NCBI GenBank assembly: GCA_018292915.2
Contig: JACVVK020000209.1
Span: 589,501 to 653,500, forward strand
From: Batillaria attramentaria
Taxonomy: Eukaryota; Mollusca; Gastropoda; Batillariidae
Direction: 5' to 3'
DNA length: 64,000 nt
Position 1 is the stretch's first letter. Every line of letters begins with the position of its first letter. Under the pieces are notes generated by a model. It was not told where the DNA came from. It worked only from the letters and a program-made list of their open reading frames with translations, and searched no databases. The translations under genes were made by a program, and so were the position numbers. Shown piece after piece: positions 23,723 through 34,767 of this stretch.

Positions 23723-25106
23723 GGAGGGACAGACGTCTCCAAGTGGTCTTCGTCTCCTCTAGATTGTGTTGTATGTTGCCGTTTGTAGTTACGGGCAACT
23801 GTCAGTAGCTACAAAGGCAGCATGCCTGAGAGGACGCCGTGTTGAAGTTGTACCTTTCGATATGCATAAAGGTAAGCGCACATCCAGGTAGGACATTCAC
23901 CCTTACCCCGCCTATGACAACTGATTCAATTAGCCGTGTGGTGGAGACCTAGAGTAATGGCCGTTGTCAGGTAAAGGCAAAGCGTGTATGTACACAAACT
24001 CTGGGAAAGAAATTGTGTGTGGCGGCATATGCCCAAAGAAGTTAGTACAATATTATATTGGTCTGAGTCACACCAGAAATCTGATCCTGAAACATAATCT
24101 AACCATAAAACAACACAATAACTTCCTGATTGACAAAAATGCAAAGTGAGTCGAAAAGACAATAGAAGACATTAATGTCTCAATACGGCTGTCATGAACA
24201 ACGTTGGTGGAAAACTTTTCATCGAATGCGCACAACCCGTGCTTCAAAACCAGCCACTTTTGTGAAGGTGTAACGTAACAGACCACCGTGAAGGCTCGCA
24301 TCACCGTAACATTGCCCCATCGGTTTGCTTTGAGAGAAGGCGCTGACCGAGCTGGGCTATTTATACTGGACAGTTTCGATGTCGTATTCATACAGGGAGA
24401 GCACTGCGTATTCAATGATAGCCGCACTTTGTGGTGTTACAAACTGCAATGTTATTTTAAAGACTAAGACTCAGACGGCAAAACAGAAAAACAGGTTCCC
24501 TGACTGAGGACATTTTCTCGCGTGTCTGTAACAGTAACATAAGTCACTCAAACTCTGTGATCGGGATGCGAAAAGTTTAGAAACTGGCTAACAGACAAGA
24601 CAAGACAATACAGCCAGGTTGCCACGTCCGCAGTTACTGGAAAGACTGGATGACGCCAGCAAGTGACGTAAGTGCTCGTTCTCACATCATACTGTTTTGC
24701 GTGCGTGCGTCATAATTTTCAGACTCACGCGAATTAATTTTTTCTTCTTTACATTTGAAGCACTCTCTATCTGTCTCTGTAAAACGTAAAGCTGATAATC
24801 TGTTACACACTCTGCGATCAGAACATCCGCAATTTAGAAACACGCGTAGACAAAAGCAGACAAGACAAATGTATTCCCAAACTTTTGGCCATGGAGCCTT
24901 GATATGACCAAACAAGGAGGAACGGCCCCGTCCTACAAAGTTGTTTCTCCAAATTGCATTTTATTTTGTCTGTTTTGTCGTTATTGTTGCCGGTTCTCCC
25001 CTCTCCATGTTCTACCAATGACACTAGATCCTCTACGACCTCGACCGATTAGTCACGTGACTGGGGGTGGGGCCGGGTGGGGGGAGAGCGAGAGAGAGAG
25101 AGAGAG
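23236..25106. other. Intergenic
   Basis: A G-rich run at 23689-23725. Sequences near 24540-24610 and 24790-24870 are loosely similar (CTCTGYGATC, TTTAGAAAC, ACAAGACAA). A CCCCGTCCTACAAAGTTGTTTC block at 24926-24947 matches the hairpin repeats at 25244 and 28565. No supported gene. Confidence 0.3.
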
Positions 25107-25168
25107 AGTGGGTGGGTGGGTGTTTAGGGGTTTAACGTCCTTTTCCACCACGTAAGGGTGATATGAAA
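25107..25168 (-). repeat. SINE-A 3' fragment
   Basis: Only the tail end of the family (GTGGGTGTTTAGGGGTTTAA, CGTCCTTTTCCACCACG, GGGTGATAT) is present, next to a GA tract; the tRNA head is absent. Confidence 0.85.
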
Positions 25169-25253
25169 GTATTATTGTGTGGAGAAACGTCACAGTCTTG
25201 TTTTGTATCACTGAAACTTGCTGCTGCGCGCAGCAAAATCTGCCCCGTCTCAT

Positions 25254-25283
25254 AAAGTTGTTTCTCTATATAGAAACAACTTT
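25254..25283. repeat. Perfect hairpin AAAGTTGTTTCT / AGAAACAACTTT
   Basis: 12-bp arms (25254-25265 and 25272-25283) around CTATAT, followed by a poly-A run. The same GTTGTTTC arm with the preceding GCCCCGTC.. context recurs at 24926 and 28565. Confidence 0.9.
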
Positions 25284-25747
25284 AAAAAAAAAAAAAAAAA
25301 AAAAACGGAAACAAGTACATTGCCAACAGCGCGCATTCTGATTTTCTTCTGGCACGTTGGTATTTCTCTTCGTTCTGATAACTCTCTATGGTGCTCCGAC
25401 ATCCAACTGTTACCCAGACAAACTAATCGAAATTGTTACGCAAGGGCAAACCCGAAATTGAAACTCGCCCCCTCTGGCAGTTCATTTTGCGGGGATAGCC
25501 AGGCGGCCATGTTGCAGTGTTAAAGTTGGGTAGGGAGATAAATACCGTCAGTCATACCCCAGCGCCCCCAGTCAAGGGAGGTCAGCCGTTTTTGCACAGA
25601 TCGGTTCCAGACAGATAATAGGATCGTTCGCTCGCCGCCAGGGTCACAAGCAACGTCTAGGGACTGTTGTGGGAGGTTGGTTGATCGGCGGAGATCTGGG
25701 GTATTGCCTTTTCCCTCCTTCCGTAAATTTTTAGTATGCGCGCGCGC

Positions 25748-25827
<80 letters not shown>

Positions 25828-26157
25828 CAGAATTATTCCTGTTGTGTGTATACATGAACCAGTAATGTGGTTTGCTTGTTGGTAACTCTCTACCCCAGTC
25901 CACAGATATTGCAAAAGTTTATCGTCGGACTTCACTAGCGCATTAGCGCGTGCGTTTATGTGTGCGGAGGGTGGGGTTGGAGGGGGGGGGGGCGTTAAGA
26001 GTGAGGGAGGAGAGGGATGAAGGTACATGTGTATAGGTGTGTGTGTGGGGGGGGGGGGGGGCGCTCTTTCTCCTCTTTTCAAATTTGAATTGTTAATATG
26101 ATAGTAAATACAATTACGCCTTAAAGTAATTCACATGTGTCGTTTCCAGAACTGTGA
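25284..26157. repeat. Intergenic with (CG)n(GT)n tract
   Basis: A (GC)n run at 25738-25761 continues into about 32 GT units to 25826. G-runs lie near 25980 and 26047-26060. No gene seen. Confidence 0.6.
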
Positions 26158-26859
26158 TTGGCTGCAATTACGAAGAGCGTGAATGGGTTGAGTCTAAAAC
26201 CTCGTTCATTAGGCCTACGCCTCGGAATAGTTATGGCCACTCACAGCTTCCCTATAGATACACGAGATTACTATTTTGAATTACAACGAGGAGAAATTGC
26301 GTTAAACGATAGCGGAAGTTTTCGACCTATGAAAGCTGGGTTTGTGGGGGGGGGTTTGTTTTTGTTTCTTTGTTGTTGTTTTTGTTGTTGTTAAAACATT
26401 AACGTGTGTAAAACTTCCTCTGATTGTTAGCAAGTACGCGGCGATTGTAATTTACATTCATGGTCACCTGTCTCATTTCTGGAACTCTGATTGGCTGTAA
26501 TGACGAGGAGGCGTAATCAATTATCATTAGGATCTAAACTCCAATTCCCGCACGTGACGGATTCCGCTCCTGTATCCACCACCAACGCGTGGCCAATGAT
26601 ACAATCGACCTGATTTTCTCCTTGTGATGGGTCATCTCTCTCAAGGTCGTCCTGGTGTTCGACCCAATCAATAGGCACTGGACTATCTTAAGGTGGACAG
26701 GGGAAGGAACCTCCATCACGAGTTGTCTCCCGATGCGACTAGCACTCCGTGGCTGTCTTCCTCCCTCCCGCGCTAAAGAGTGATTTACATAAGTCAGGAA
26801 CAGTTTAGGATACCGAAAAAACGAAACGATGTCGTCCTGTCGTCGCGACCAATATTTGA
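26158..26859. other. Intergenic
   Basis: Two imperfect blocks containing CTGTGATTGGCTGCAATTAC (26153) and CTCTGATTGGCTGTAATGAC (26485) are about 332 bp apart, an old duplication. No gene supported. Confidence 0.35.
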
Positions 26860-27870
26860 TTTACGGACATTGCATTTGCATTATCGGGCATCCCTTTCCT
26901 GTAACAGTTTCCCAAGGGTCATCCTTAAACATTTTACGTACGCCTCGGAATATGTCTGGTCATCAGGTCACGAGATATAGAAACACGTTTTACGTAACAG
27001 TCTGTTATTTAAACTGAGACATTCTGATCTCATTTTCTTTGTAAAGCGCTGTTGATTTTGCTGGGCACTATTTTATTGGACATCCTTTTCCTTCAGCTTA
27101 TCAGTTTGCCAAAGGACATCCTGCGAACTCCTCGAGTATTTGCTGGGATTCAAATTCATACTGAGATATTCTGGGGTTATTTTCTTTGTACAGTGCTGTT
27201 GTGTTTGCTACACTATATTGCTGGGCATCCCTTTCTTTTAGTTTTATCAGTTTGCCAAAGGTCATCCTGCATGCACCTCGAGATACTGCTGGCTCTCGAG
27301 ACATAGTCTGGGATTCAAATTCATACTGAGATATTCTGGGCTTATTTGCTTTGTACAGTGCTGTTGAGTTTGCTACACTATTTTGCTGGGCATCCCTTTC
27401 TTTTAGTTTTATCAGTTTGCCAAAGGTCATCCTGCATGCACCTCGAGATACTGCTGGCTCTCGAGACATAGTCTGGGATTCAAATTCATACTGAGATATT
27501 CTGGGCTTATTTGCTTTGTACAGTGCTGTTGAGTTTGCTACACTATTTTGCTGGGCATCCCTTTCTTTTAGTTTTATCAGTTTGCCAAAGGTCATCCTGC
27601 ATGCACCTCGAGATACTGCTGGCTCTCGAGACATAGTCTGGGACTCAAATTCATACTGAGATATTGTGGGCTCATTTTCTTTGTACAGTGCTGTTGTGTT
27701 TGCTACACTATTTTACTGGGCATCGCTTTCCTCTGGTTTATCAGTTTGCCAAAGGTCATTCTGCGTAAGCCTCGAGATATTGCTGATCATCGCCTCTCGA
27801 GACACAGTCTGGGATTCAAATTCATACTGAGATATTATGGGTACATTTTCATTGTACAGCGCTGCTGGTT
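26860..27870. repeat. 165-bp satellite, about 6 units
   Basis: CAAATTCATACTGAGATATT starts at 27151, 27316, 27481, 27646 and 27817, giving periods of 165, 165, 165 and 171. A more diverged unit precedes 27151 and another may begin near 26860. The central units are nearly identical while the edges are diverged, as in locally homogenised satellites. 165 bp is exactly 55 codons, so the - strand stays open across three units (27634-27101). In the next unit a CAA codon is TAA, closing the frame. Confidence 0.93.
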
Positions 27871-28574
27871 TTGACTCCCTTTAAGTTTTGAATCCCTTAT
27901 AATTATATATTAAATCCCTTTTCAACTCCCTTTTAAACACATTTTTTTAAATCTCCTTTTTAACTCCTTTTCTTGCACTCCCCTTAACCCTTTTTTCGGA
28001 CTCCTTTTTTCCTTTCTTGCATTACCAGCTACAGACTGAACACGACTCAAACTCTTGTTTCTGGCATGACAAATTGTAATTAGTTTTTACGGTACCTCTC
28101 TGCAGAATTATGTTCCATTACTTCTCGTTTTCTTGGCTTCCTCTATAACCACATATTTACATTCATATAAAAAAATATTTAAAAAATGCAGCGACAAATT
28201 CATTTCAATTTGAATTACGCATGATGAAACATTTGCTTTCTCATTTACTTAATTCTGCAGCGGCAGTGCCATTTCTCTGAACCAGAATTACGAGAAAATT
28301 GCCCGGCAGACTTGAAAATCCGATGCAGTAGTCACTTCTAATCTGTACAGAAAGATTTCCTTTAACGATTCCGTTTATTCAACGTTTATAACAGGATGAA
28401 CTGCCCAAGGCCAATGGAAAACAACGCATGCATTTTCTTTTAAAAAAAAGAAAAGAAACAAAAACCAACCAAACAAACGAAAACTGTCCGTTCCTATCTT
28501 GTTCTAATGCGTTTGGAGACTTTTCCCCCAAGGTTGCAAAAGCAAAATTGAATAAAAATTTAGCCCGTCCTATG
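27871..28574. other. Intergenic, AT-rich
   Basis: CTCCTTTTTAACTCC-type repeats at 27880-28015. No gene recognised. Confidence 0.35.
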
Positions 28575-28604
28575 ATGTTGTTTCCATTACTATGGAAACA
28601 ACAT
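28575..28604. repeat. Perfect hairpin ATGTTGTTTCCAT / ATGGAAACAACAT
   Basis: 13-bp arms around a 4-nt loop, with CTAG at 28610-28613 just downstream. It is preceded by GCCCGTCCTATG as at 24926 and 25244. Compatible with a Helitron-like 3' end, but unproven. Confidence 0.85.
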
Positions 28605-28820
28605 AAAAACTAGCGTTCGATACAAGGGAAATCACTTGTCTAAAAGTTACTTTCCATGGCCCAAGTATGTCTCTGTTGTGCAACTAGACCATAACTTGAC
28701 TTTCGGAGTGTGTGGGGTCATGCAATGAAAGTGACAAAAATCTGGAGACTATGGAATTATGAAAATGAAACCATGAGGTCAGAAAAACGCCATACGGAAT
28801 CATTGGTAAGTGATATGTAC

Positions 28821-29353
28821 AAAGAATAACAGAAGCAACCGGCCCCCGTAGTGTAGTGGTTAGCACTTCGGACTATGGACCGGGAGACCCGGGTTCGAGT
28901 CCCAGCCGAGGCAAGCGGGATTTTTCCTACCTAGGTCGGCTCCTACCCAGAGCGGGTGTGCTATGGGCCCAATGGGGAGGCTGTTGCCACACAGCCGAGC
29001 TTCACCCACTTCACGGGTGCGACTTTGGGGGTGCTTCCCTTGGTATGACACGTCTTATGATGTGGATGATTACACGGCCGGCACCGCAGGTGCCGTAGTT
29101 CCCGGGCCTGGTTAATACCGGGATATTTATGACAGGAAGCGTGGAATGCGGCCCTGTCCCGCAGTCCCAAACCACACGGACCTCATTTGCATCATCTTAC
29201 CATCATCCTCATCTCCATCATCATGCATAATAAAAATTGCCCCAACTTCCGAGCCCTCCGTGGATTCCACCCATGACCTGGGAGGAACACCACTGGAGCC
29301 GGCAAAGAGTTGGGGCAGCAAAAAAAAAAAAAAAAAAAAGAATAACAGAAGCA
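28821..29353 (+). repeat. SINE-B, complete, with 17-bp target duplication
   Basis: The body runs from about 28838 to 29336. Its tRNA-like head contains GTAGTGTAGTGGTTAGCAC (box A) and GGGTTCGAGTCCC (box B). A roughly 400-bp body follows (ACCTAGGTCGGCTCCTACCC, CACTTCACGGGTGCGACTTT, TATTTATGACAGGAAGCGTG, CATGACCTGGGAGGAACACC), ending GGGGCAGC and poly-A. AAAGAATAACAGAAGCA at 28821-28837 is repeated at 29337-29353. The duplication and intact A-tail indicate a fairly young insertion. About 500 bp is long for a tRNA SINE, so the body may come from a LINE or a second SINE. Confidence 0.95.
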
Positions 29354-30040
29354 GCATCAGTAACAGAGGCAATCAGACAGCAACAACAGCAAAAGAAAAT
29401 CACACAGTAATAACAACAGCAACAACAGCATCAAATGAAAAGAATTACAACGACAATAGTCACACCAAAACAATCAGCAAAACAACAGCATCCACAATAG
29501 CATAGGCAAAATCGCCAATTAAAAACACATTACCCCCCCCCCCCCCCCCCAAGAAAAAAAAGCATCTATAACTGCAACACCAACCACAATCCACACATAA
29601 CTACACCAAACTGCACAAAATACAAAGACCTACATGACACCTTGGAGCAGTTGAGCAACAGTGTGATTAATTGTAAATATTGCTGAAAATGATGCCGTAA
29701 TTGTCTGCCTACTTGCAGAGTGCGGAAATGTCAATTAAGCAAAAATGGTGTATATGCAGAATTCGGCTTACCAATGCACTCTCTCACACTGTCAGTGAGA
29801 GCATGTGGGGAGAGTTAGGGAAATAAATGTACTACGTAATTAAATGCAACAGACAGAGGACTATGCAGTGGGTGCCTTGTGGTATCCGTGGCATGTACTC
29901 TCTCTCTCTCGCTCTGAGAGCTTGAACTCGGCAAAGCTGATTTTACCAAACCCGGCATTCTCAACAGTGAAAAAAAATCGGCGCGTTAGAAATACTTCCT
30001 TTAAAACAACATTTTCGGGTTAACAATGGTGTCCTTGTAT
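29354..30040. other. Intergenic, CAA/A-rich first part
   Basis: A purine/CAA-rich region at 29341-29510 and a C-run at 29533-29550. No gene supported. Confidence 0.35.
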
Positions 30041-30240
30041 ACAAAATGTGCAAGGGTGGGTGGGTGTTTGGGGGTTTAACGTCCTTTTCCACCACATACG
30101 GGTGATATCAAAAACGGGGCAACGATGAAAAAGCCAGCACAAATATTTGGACCCAGCCGGGATACGAACTCACGACCCGAGCATTAGAAGTGCTACGCTC
30201 TACCATTCGGCCACCCCGGCTCCCCACAAAATGTGCAAGG
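30041..30240 (-). repeat. SINE-A with 15-bp target duplication
   Basis: Body 30056-30225 on -. ACAAAATGTGCAAGG at 30041-30055 recurs perfectly at 30226-30240. The head (CCGGGGTGGCCGAATGGTAG on -) and tail (GTTAAACCCCCAAAC) are both intact, so this is a good reference copy. Confidence 0.97.
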
Positions 30241-30374
30241 AACTAAGTCCTCCATGCCTTAAATGTCTAGCTTCTGAACTAATGTCTCGTCATTTCCAGA
30301 TTAGGGTTGTGCCTGAGGGTTCCTCGCCCTAGAATAGGTCTTTATAAAACTAGTTTTTTTTTTTTTTTTTTTTC

Positions 30375-30729
30375 TGGGAGTGCACTTCGGAATACACTTC
30401 CCATCCATGTTAGAAACGCCAAGACACTCTCTTCCTTTCAGAGCAGCCTCTTCAAACATCTGATGTTTGCGGATTCGCAGCCACTGCTCAGTCGTCTTTT
30501 CATGCATTCGACCACTTGTGTTGGTAACTGAATCGTGCGTGTGTGTTGATAACAATATACTGTAACGTGTATGTGTTGCCTGTGTACTGTACCTTTTAAT
30601 TCTTATGTGTTTTGCACTGATAACTATGTACTGTACCTTTTTATTCTCATGTGTTTGCATTGATACCTATGTACCTTTTGTTTGTCGTGCCTGCGTCCGT
30701 ACACAGATAGACAAATTGTGCGCGCGCGC

Positions 30730-30795
<66 letters not shown>

Positions 30796-30880
30796 CATTG
30801 GCAACGGCAAGAATGAAACCCGGACTACTAGACCAATGTCATTTACCGTTGAAAAATACAGTTCTATCTCATTCCATTTC
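30375..30880 (+). mobile_element. LINE remnant: RT C-terminus, 3' UTR and tail
   Basis: Translation at 30385-30471 contains LRNTLPIHVRNAKTLSSFQS, the WNxLPxxxRxAxxLxxFKxxLK signature that ends many jockey/CR1-group LINE proteins. A stop follows at 30529. A GT-rich 3' UTR ends TTACCGTTGAAAAATACAGT, close to the reverse complement of the 32930-33010 tail. A (GC)n(GT)n tract lies inside at 30720-30793. Everything upstream of the C-terminus is missing. Confidence 0.65.
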
Positions 30881-30883
30881 ATT

Positions 30884-30885
<2 letters not shown>

Positions 30886-30922
<37 letters not shown>

Positions 30923-30941
30923 GCCTGCCTGCCTGCCTGCC

Positions 30942-30980
<39 letters not shown>

Positions 30981-31062
30981 GCCTGTCTCTACGTCTCTCT
31001 GTCTGTCTGTCTCTCTGTCTGTCTGTCTCTGTCTGTCTCTGTCTGTCTGTCTGTCTCTCTCT
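30886..31062. repeat. (CTGT)n / (CTGC)n tetranucleotide array
   Basis: It directly follows the LINE tail ATTTCATTTCTGTCTG, so the array was probably seeded by the retroelement 3' tail. The chance frames here are poly-SVCL repeats. Confidence 0.9.
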
Positions 31063-31594
31063 CTCCCATCGCACTGTTGTTCAAGAAATGCCACGTACCT
31101 GAATAAGGAGAAACGAGAAAATGCAATTTCTTTGGCAAAGTTTGTAAGCTCCGACGCTGAGTTAAACCGTCTCGTGTTTGGCATTTATTCCGCCGTGCTT
31201 CACGTGCAGGTGACATTCTCCAACACGGATTTCCTTGTTTGTCAAAGAATTAACACGTTGAAGAGCTGCAAACGTCATGATAAAATATCTCTTAATCATA
31301 CGACGCAGATAGCTGAGCGGTGTGGAAATGGAGAACACGTTCTGAGAAAATTGAAAGATCTCTGTCATCTGACAAGTCGACTCGTGTAGAGGTTTTTGAA
31401 GACTGCGCCGCATTATGTCGTCCCCATATGTGGATGACATTTGTGGCTTCAAAAGAGTCTTTCCTGTTAAAGGCAGTCTTGTGAATACAATCTGTTCTCG
31501 GATTTCTGTTCTTAGGGGGGTCGTTCTAGCTAAACTTTTGGTAAAAAATTAGGTTTTGTTCTTCAAAATAATGTGTAAATTAACGTAGGCGTGT
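31063..31594. other. Intergenic
   Basis: No recognised feature. The reading frames at 31132-31452 on both strands are unsupported. Confidence 0.3.
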
Positions 31595-31715
31595 CAACGC
31601 AGTGGGGTAGCTCAAAGCGCTGCCAGCTGAACCCAACACACACGCACACCCACGTGAATCACGCGCATTCATTCACAGAAGGACATCACATTCAAATCAC
31701 GCGGTGCGAAGGGTT
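31595..31715 (-). repeat. Dispersed repeat I, copy 1
   Basis: CTCAAAGCGCTGCCAGCTGA, CGTGAATCACGCGCATTCAT and ACATCACATTCAAATCACG correspond block for block to 52262-52370 (-) and, inverted, to 38265-38395 (+). Confidence 0.7.
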
Positions 31716-31879
31716 AGCTGTGCTATTGAAGTTTGGGAACTGCACTGTATTTCAAATTCGTCTTGTTCTGAACAATTCTAAACTAGAGGGAAAGAAGTTT
31801 GTGTACCCACAGGGACCCCCCCCCCTCCCCGACGAATCGGTCCACACACTAGAGCAGTAGAGGTGAAAAATTTAATATC

Positions 31880-32040
31880 TGAAGCCCTGGTAGAGCGTTG
31901 GACTCTGACTGCTCGGATCGTGAGTTCGAACCCCGCCTGGGGCCAAATATTTTTGCTGGTCCTTTTCTCGTCGCCCCGTGTTTGATATCAACCTTACGTG
32001 GTGGAAAAGGACGTTAAACTCCCAAACACCCACCCACCCT
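31880..32040 (+). repeat. SINE-A with eroded 5' end
   Basis: It begins within the head (TGGTAGAGCGTTGGACTCTG), with box B GAGTTCGAACCCCGCC, and the body through GTGGAAAAGGACGTTAAACT to CACCCACCC. Confidence 0.9.
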
Positions 32041-32134
32041 CTGATGCCCTGAGTGAGACACGAACCCATGATCAACTCGCGTTGGTGGCAGGAATTGTTA
32101 AACATAAGCTGTTAATGCCGCTAATGAAGATTAT

Positions 32135-32275
32135 TGCACAAGTTTCCACCACATACCAGAAACGTAGAAAACGGGAATCAGTACATACACATTTTTTGGC
32201 AACCGGGATACGAACTCCCGACCCGAGTATTAAAAGTCCATCGTCCTACCAGCTCACATATCCCTGCTCCCCCTG
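32135..32275 (-). repeat. SINE-A-like degenerate copy
   Basis: CGGGATACGAACTCCCGACC (box B complement), CCTACCAGCTCACATATCC and a short TTTCCACCACATAC at 32140 recall SINE-A on the - strand. The body between them is largely replaced. An inverted-head pair with the copy at 31880. Confidence 0.6.
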
Positions 32276-32879
32276 CCAATTCGGACTTCATTGAAAAATG
32301 AAATAAACATGAACAACAACAACAAGAACATGAACAAAACTACAGGAACGCGACTAGAGACGTAATCGGCAGAGAATGGCACAGATCTTCCGTCATATAA
32401 GTAAAAGGGCCGTAGTGGTTATCAAATCCCTAGCGCATTGCACCTTTTACCAAAATGATGTTAGAAATCCTTCCAGGACATTGACGTCAGAGAGCATCGC
32501 GTGGATATCTATGGATGACAGTCTGTAGACCGGGCAGCCGAGTAATTTCAAGCAGCAACACGAATGAAACGCTTTTCAATTACGTTGCCAGCGACGGTGG
32601 CGTGAACTTCATAGATTGAGGTCCGGGGAAATTTATCAGTCTGTCTCGCGTGATGAAGATTTGTAATCCGCCATTGTTGTTCGCACGCCAAGTCTTCCGT
32701 CGTTTTGGGACGGAAATGGTTCTCGCAGAAATCGGGGAGGTGCAGAAAAGCAGCGAGTGGGAGGTCCTGAATCTGCAAAGCTCTCCTGCCGTATGCCTCC
32801 CTCGAGGCATGTCAGCTGCACAATATGATGCAGTGTATGAAGAGAGAGACGGAGATGGTTGTCAGGGGGTTTAACGGTG
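32276..32879. other. Intergenic
   Basis: An AATAAACATGAACAAC(AAC)n stretch at 32300-32335 is another retroelement-tail-like junction. The - strand frame at 32778-32548 has no recognised domain. Confidence 0.3.
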
Positions 32880-32911
<32 letters not shown>

Positions 32912-33180
32912 GATGATGATGATGATGATGAAACTTTATTTATCAACGGTAAAAGTTTTGACAGAAATTCGCCAGTTTGCAAACTTGCCGTTGCTAATGC
33001 TACGGAGACCATCTACTAAAAAAGAAGAGAGAGAGAGAGAGCACTGTATTTTACAAGGATAAAAAGGTATATGTACAACGACTTGTCTTCAGTCTTGTCC
33101 TTGTTACCTTATGACTGTAGCTACACAAAAAAAGCAAAGTAAATCACCCGTACGGAACAAGAGAGAGAGAGAGAGAGAGG
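32880..33180 (-). repeat. LINE 3' ends with (GA)n and (GAT)n
   Basis: Two joined pieces. At 32880-33015 (GA)n(TGA)n is followed by AACTTTATTTATCAACGGTA and GCCAGTTTGCAAACTTGCCG. At 33035-33110 CTGTATTTTACAAGG and GTCTTCAGTCTTGTCCTTG match 2335-2400. On the - strand both read as 3' UTR, AATAAAGTTTCATC and simple repeats. Confidence 0.6.
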
Positions 33181-33329
33181 ATTATCTCGGCAGTTTTTTC
33201 ATCGCTGATCAGCTACTCATTCAGTTTGTCCAAAAAAGCTAATCCTTTATATTTGCAGCGCCACGACCAAATGTCTGAAACGGGCGACAGGCATTGCGCA
33301 ATCGGCTCTTTGTTAGATGGCTTCCTGAG

Positions 33330-33505
33330 GAACTGGGACAGTCGAGCTGTAGAGCGTTGGACTTTCAGTGCTCGGGTCGTGAGTTCGAGTCTTGGCTAGG
33401 GGGTCAAACAATTGTGCTAGCTCTTTTTTCTCGTTGCTCGTCTTTGATATCACCAGTAGATATGGTGGAAAAGAACGTTGAACCCGCAACCAACCAATCA
33501 AATTC
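33330..33505 (+). repeat. SINE-A at the head of a tandem array
   Basis: GTAGAGCGTTGGACTTTCAG head, GTGAGTTCGAGTCTTGGC box B, then TATGGTGGAAAAGAACGTTG. Its 3' third is the first unit of the array that follows. Confidence 0.88.
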
Positions 33506-34150
33506 CCAAACTGCTGACCACATAGACAGTGGGAAGGTTCCCTGATCAAACTGGATTACGAGACCTCGTGCCACTGTGGTAGGATTCAACATGTGTTTGC
33601 AGGCGGAACTTTCAGGAATGGCCGTCTTCGGTATCATCCGTATAATTATGGTGGAAAAGAACGGTTAACCCGCAACCAACCAATCAAATTCCCAAACTGC
33701 TGACTACATAGACAGTGGGAAGGTTCCCTGATCAAACTGGATTACGAGACCTCGTGCCACTGTGGTAGGATTCAACATGTGTTTGCAAGTGGAACTTAAA
33801 GGAATGGCCGTCTTTGGTATCATCCGTATATGGTGGAAAAGAACGCTAAACCCGCAACCAAACCAATCAAATTCCCAAACTGCTGACCACATAGACAGTG
33901 ATCAAACTGGATTACGAGACCATGTGCCACTGTGGTAAGATTCAACATGTGTTTGCAGGCGGAACTTAAAGGAATGGCCGTCTTTGGTATCATCCGTATA
34001 TGGTGGAAAAGAACGCTAAACCCGCAACCAAACCAATCAAATTCCCAAACTGCTGACCACATAGACAGTGATCAAACTGGATTACGAGACCATGTGCCAC
34101 TGTGGTAAGATTCAACATGTGTTTGCAGGCGGAACTTACAGGAATGGCCT
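33450..34150 (+). repeat. SINE-derived tandem array, ~170-186-bp units
   Basis: AATTCCCAAACTGCTGA starts at 33501, 33687, 33870 and 34040 (periods 186, 183, 170). Each unit joins the SINE-A tail (TGGTGGAAAAGAAC, AACCCGCAACCAA) to flanking sequence (GATCAAACTGGATTACGAGA, GGATTCAACATGTGTTTGCA). The array was therefore born from a SINE 3' end plus about 120 bp of downstream host DNA. The 170-bp unit lacks the GGGAAGGTTCCCT segment. Confidence 0.93.
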
Positions 34151-34513
34151 ACGCCGCGGGCCTGTGTCCCTGGAAAACGAAGAGTTAGTGAAAGTGATAG
34201 TAGATGAACGGCTGTTTGACAAGGGGTAATTCCGCCCACAGCGTTGTCTCCCTTGGCGTCCTCACAGACACATTTGTTATACGCCAGGAGAGGAGTTGAC
34301 CTAGTGGCGATGCTTTAAAGGGTTAGACTTGTAGATTGACACTAAGTACCGTGTAAAAGTGTCCAGTGAAAATGCATTTTCTGTGCACTCCTCATTAACA
34401 CCGTTCTCTTGAATGGTTTACACCCGGCAAAGGGAAGACAAAGAGTATTTTTGGTACCTTGTAACGGTTAATATGGAATAACAGTATCCTGGTACGTAAC
34501 TAATGTCATTCCT

Positions 34514-34577
<64 letters not shown>

Positions 34578-34767
34578 CTGGGGAAGGCGGATAAGGTGAT
34601 ATGACGGTTGTGTGAAGGGGGCCAGAAGTTAAGGGCAATGAAGAAGATGCGACATTGACGTTTTTATCTGCCCCATTATAGACGAAACATTAATGTATTA
34701 TATTCAGGTTCTTTTTTTTACCAGGGCTTTAACAGATTCTTGATTCTTATACCTCAAGCATAAATCT
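34151..34767. repeat. Intergenic with (GT)n tract
   Basis: About 28 GT units at 34517-34574; otherwise no recognised feature. Confidence 0.6.

Noticed and set aside
32548..32810. Minus-strand frame containing YEVHATVAGNVIEKRF
   Set aside because: Composition is protein-like but three minus-strand frames overlap here, there is no convincing acceptor or donor, and no family is recognised.
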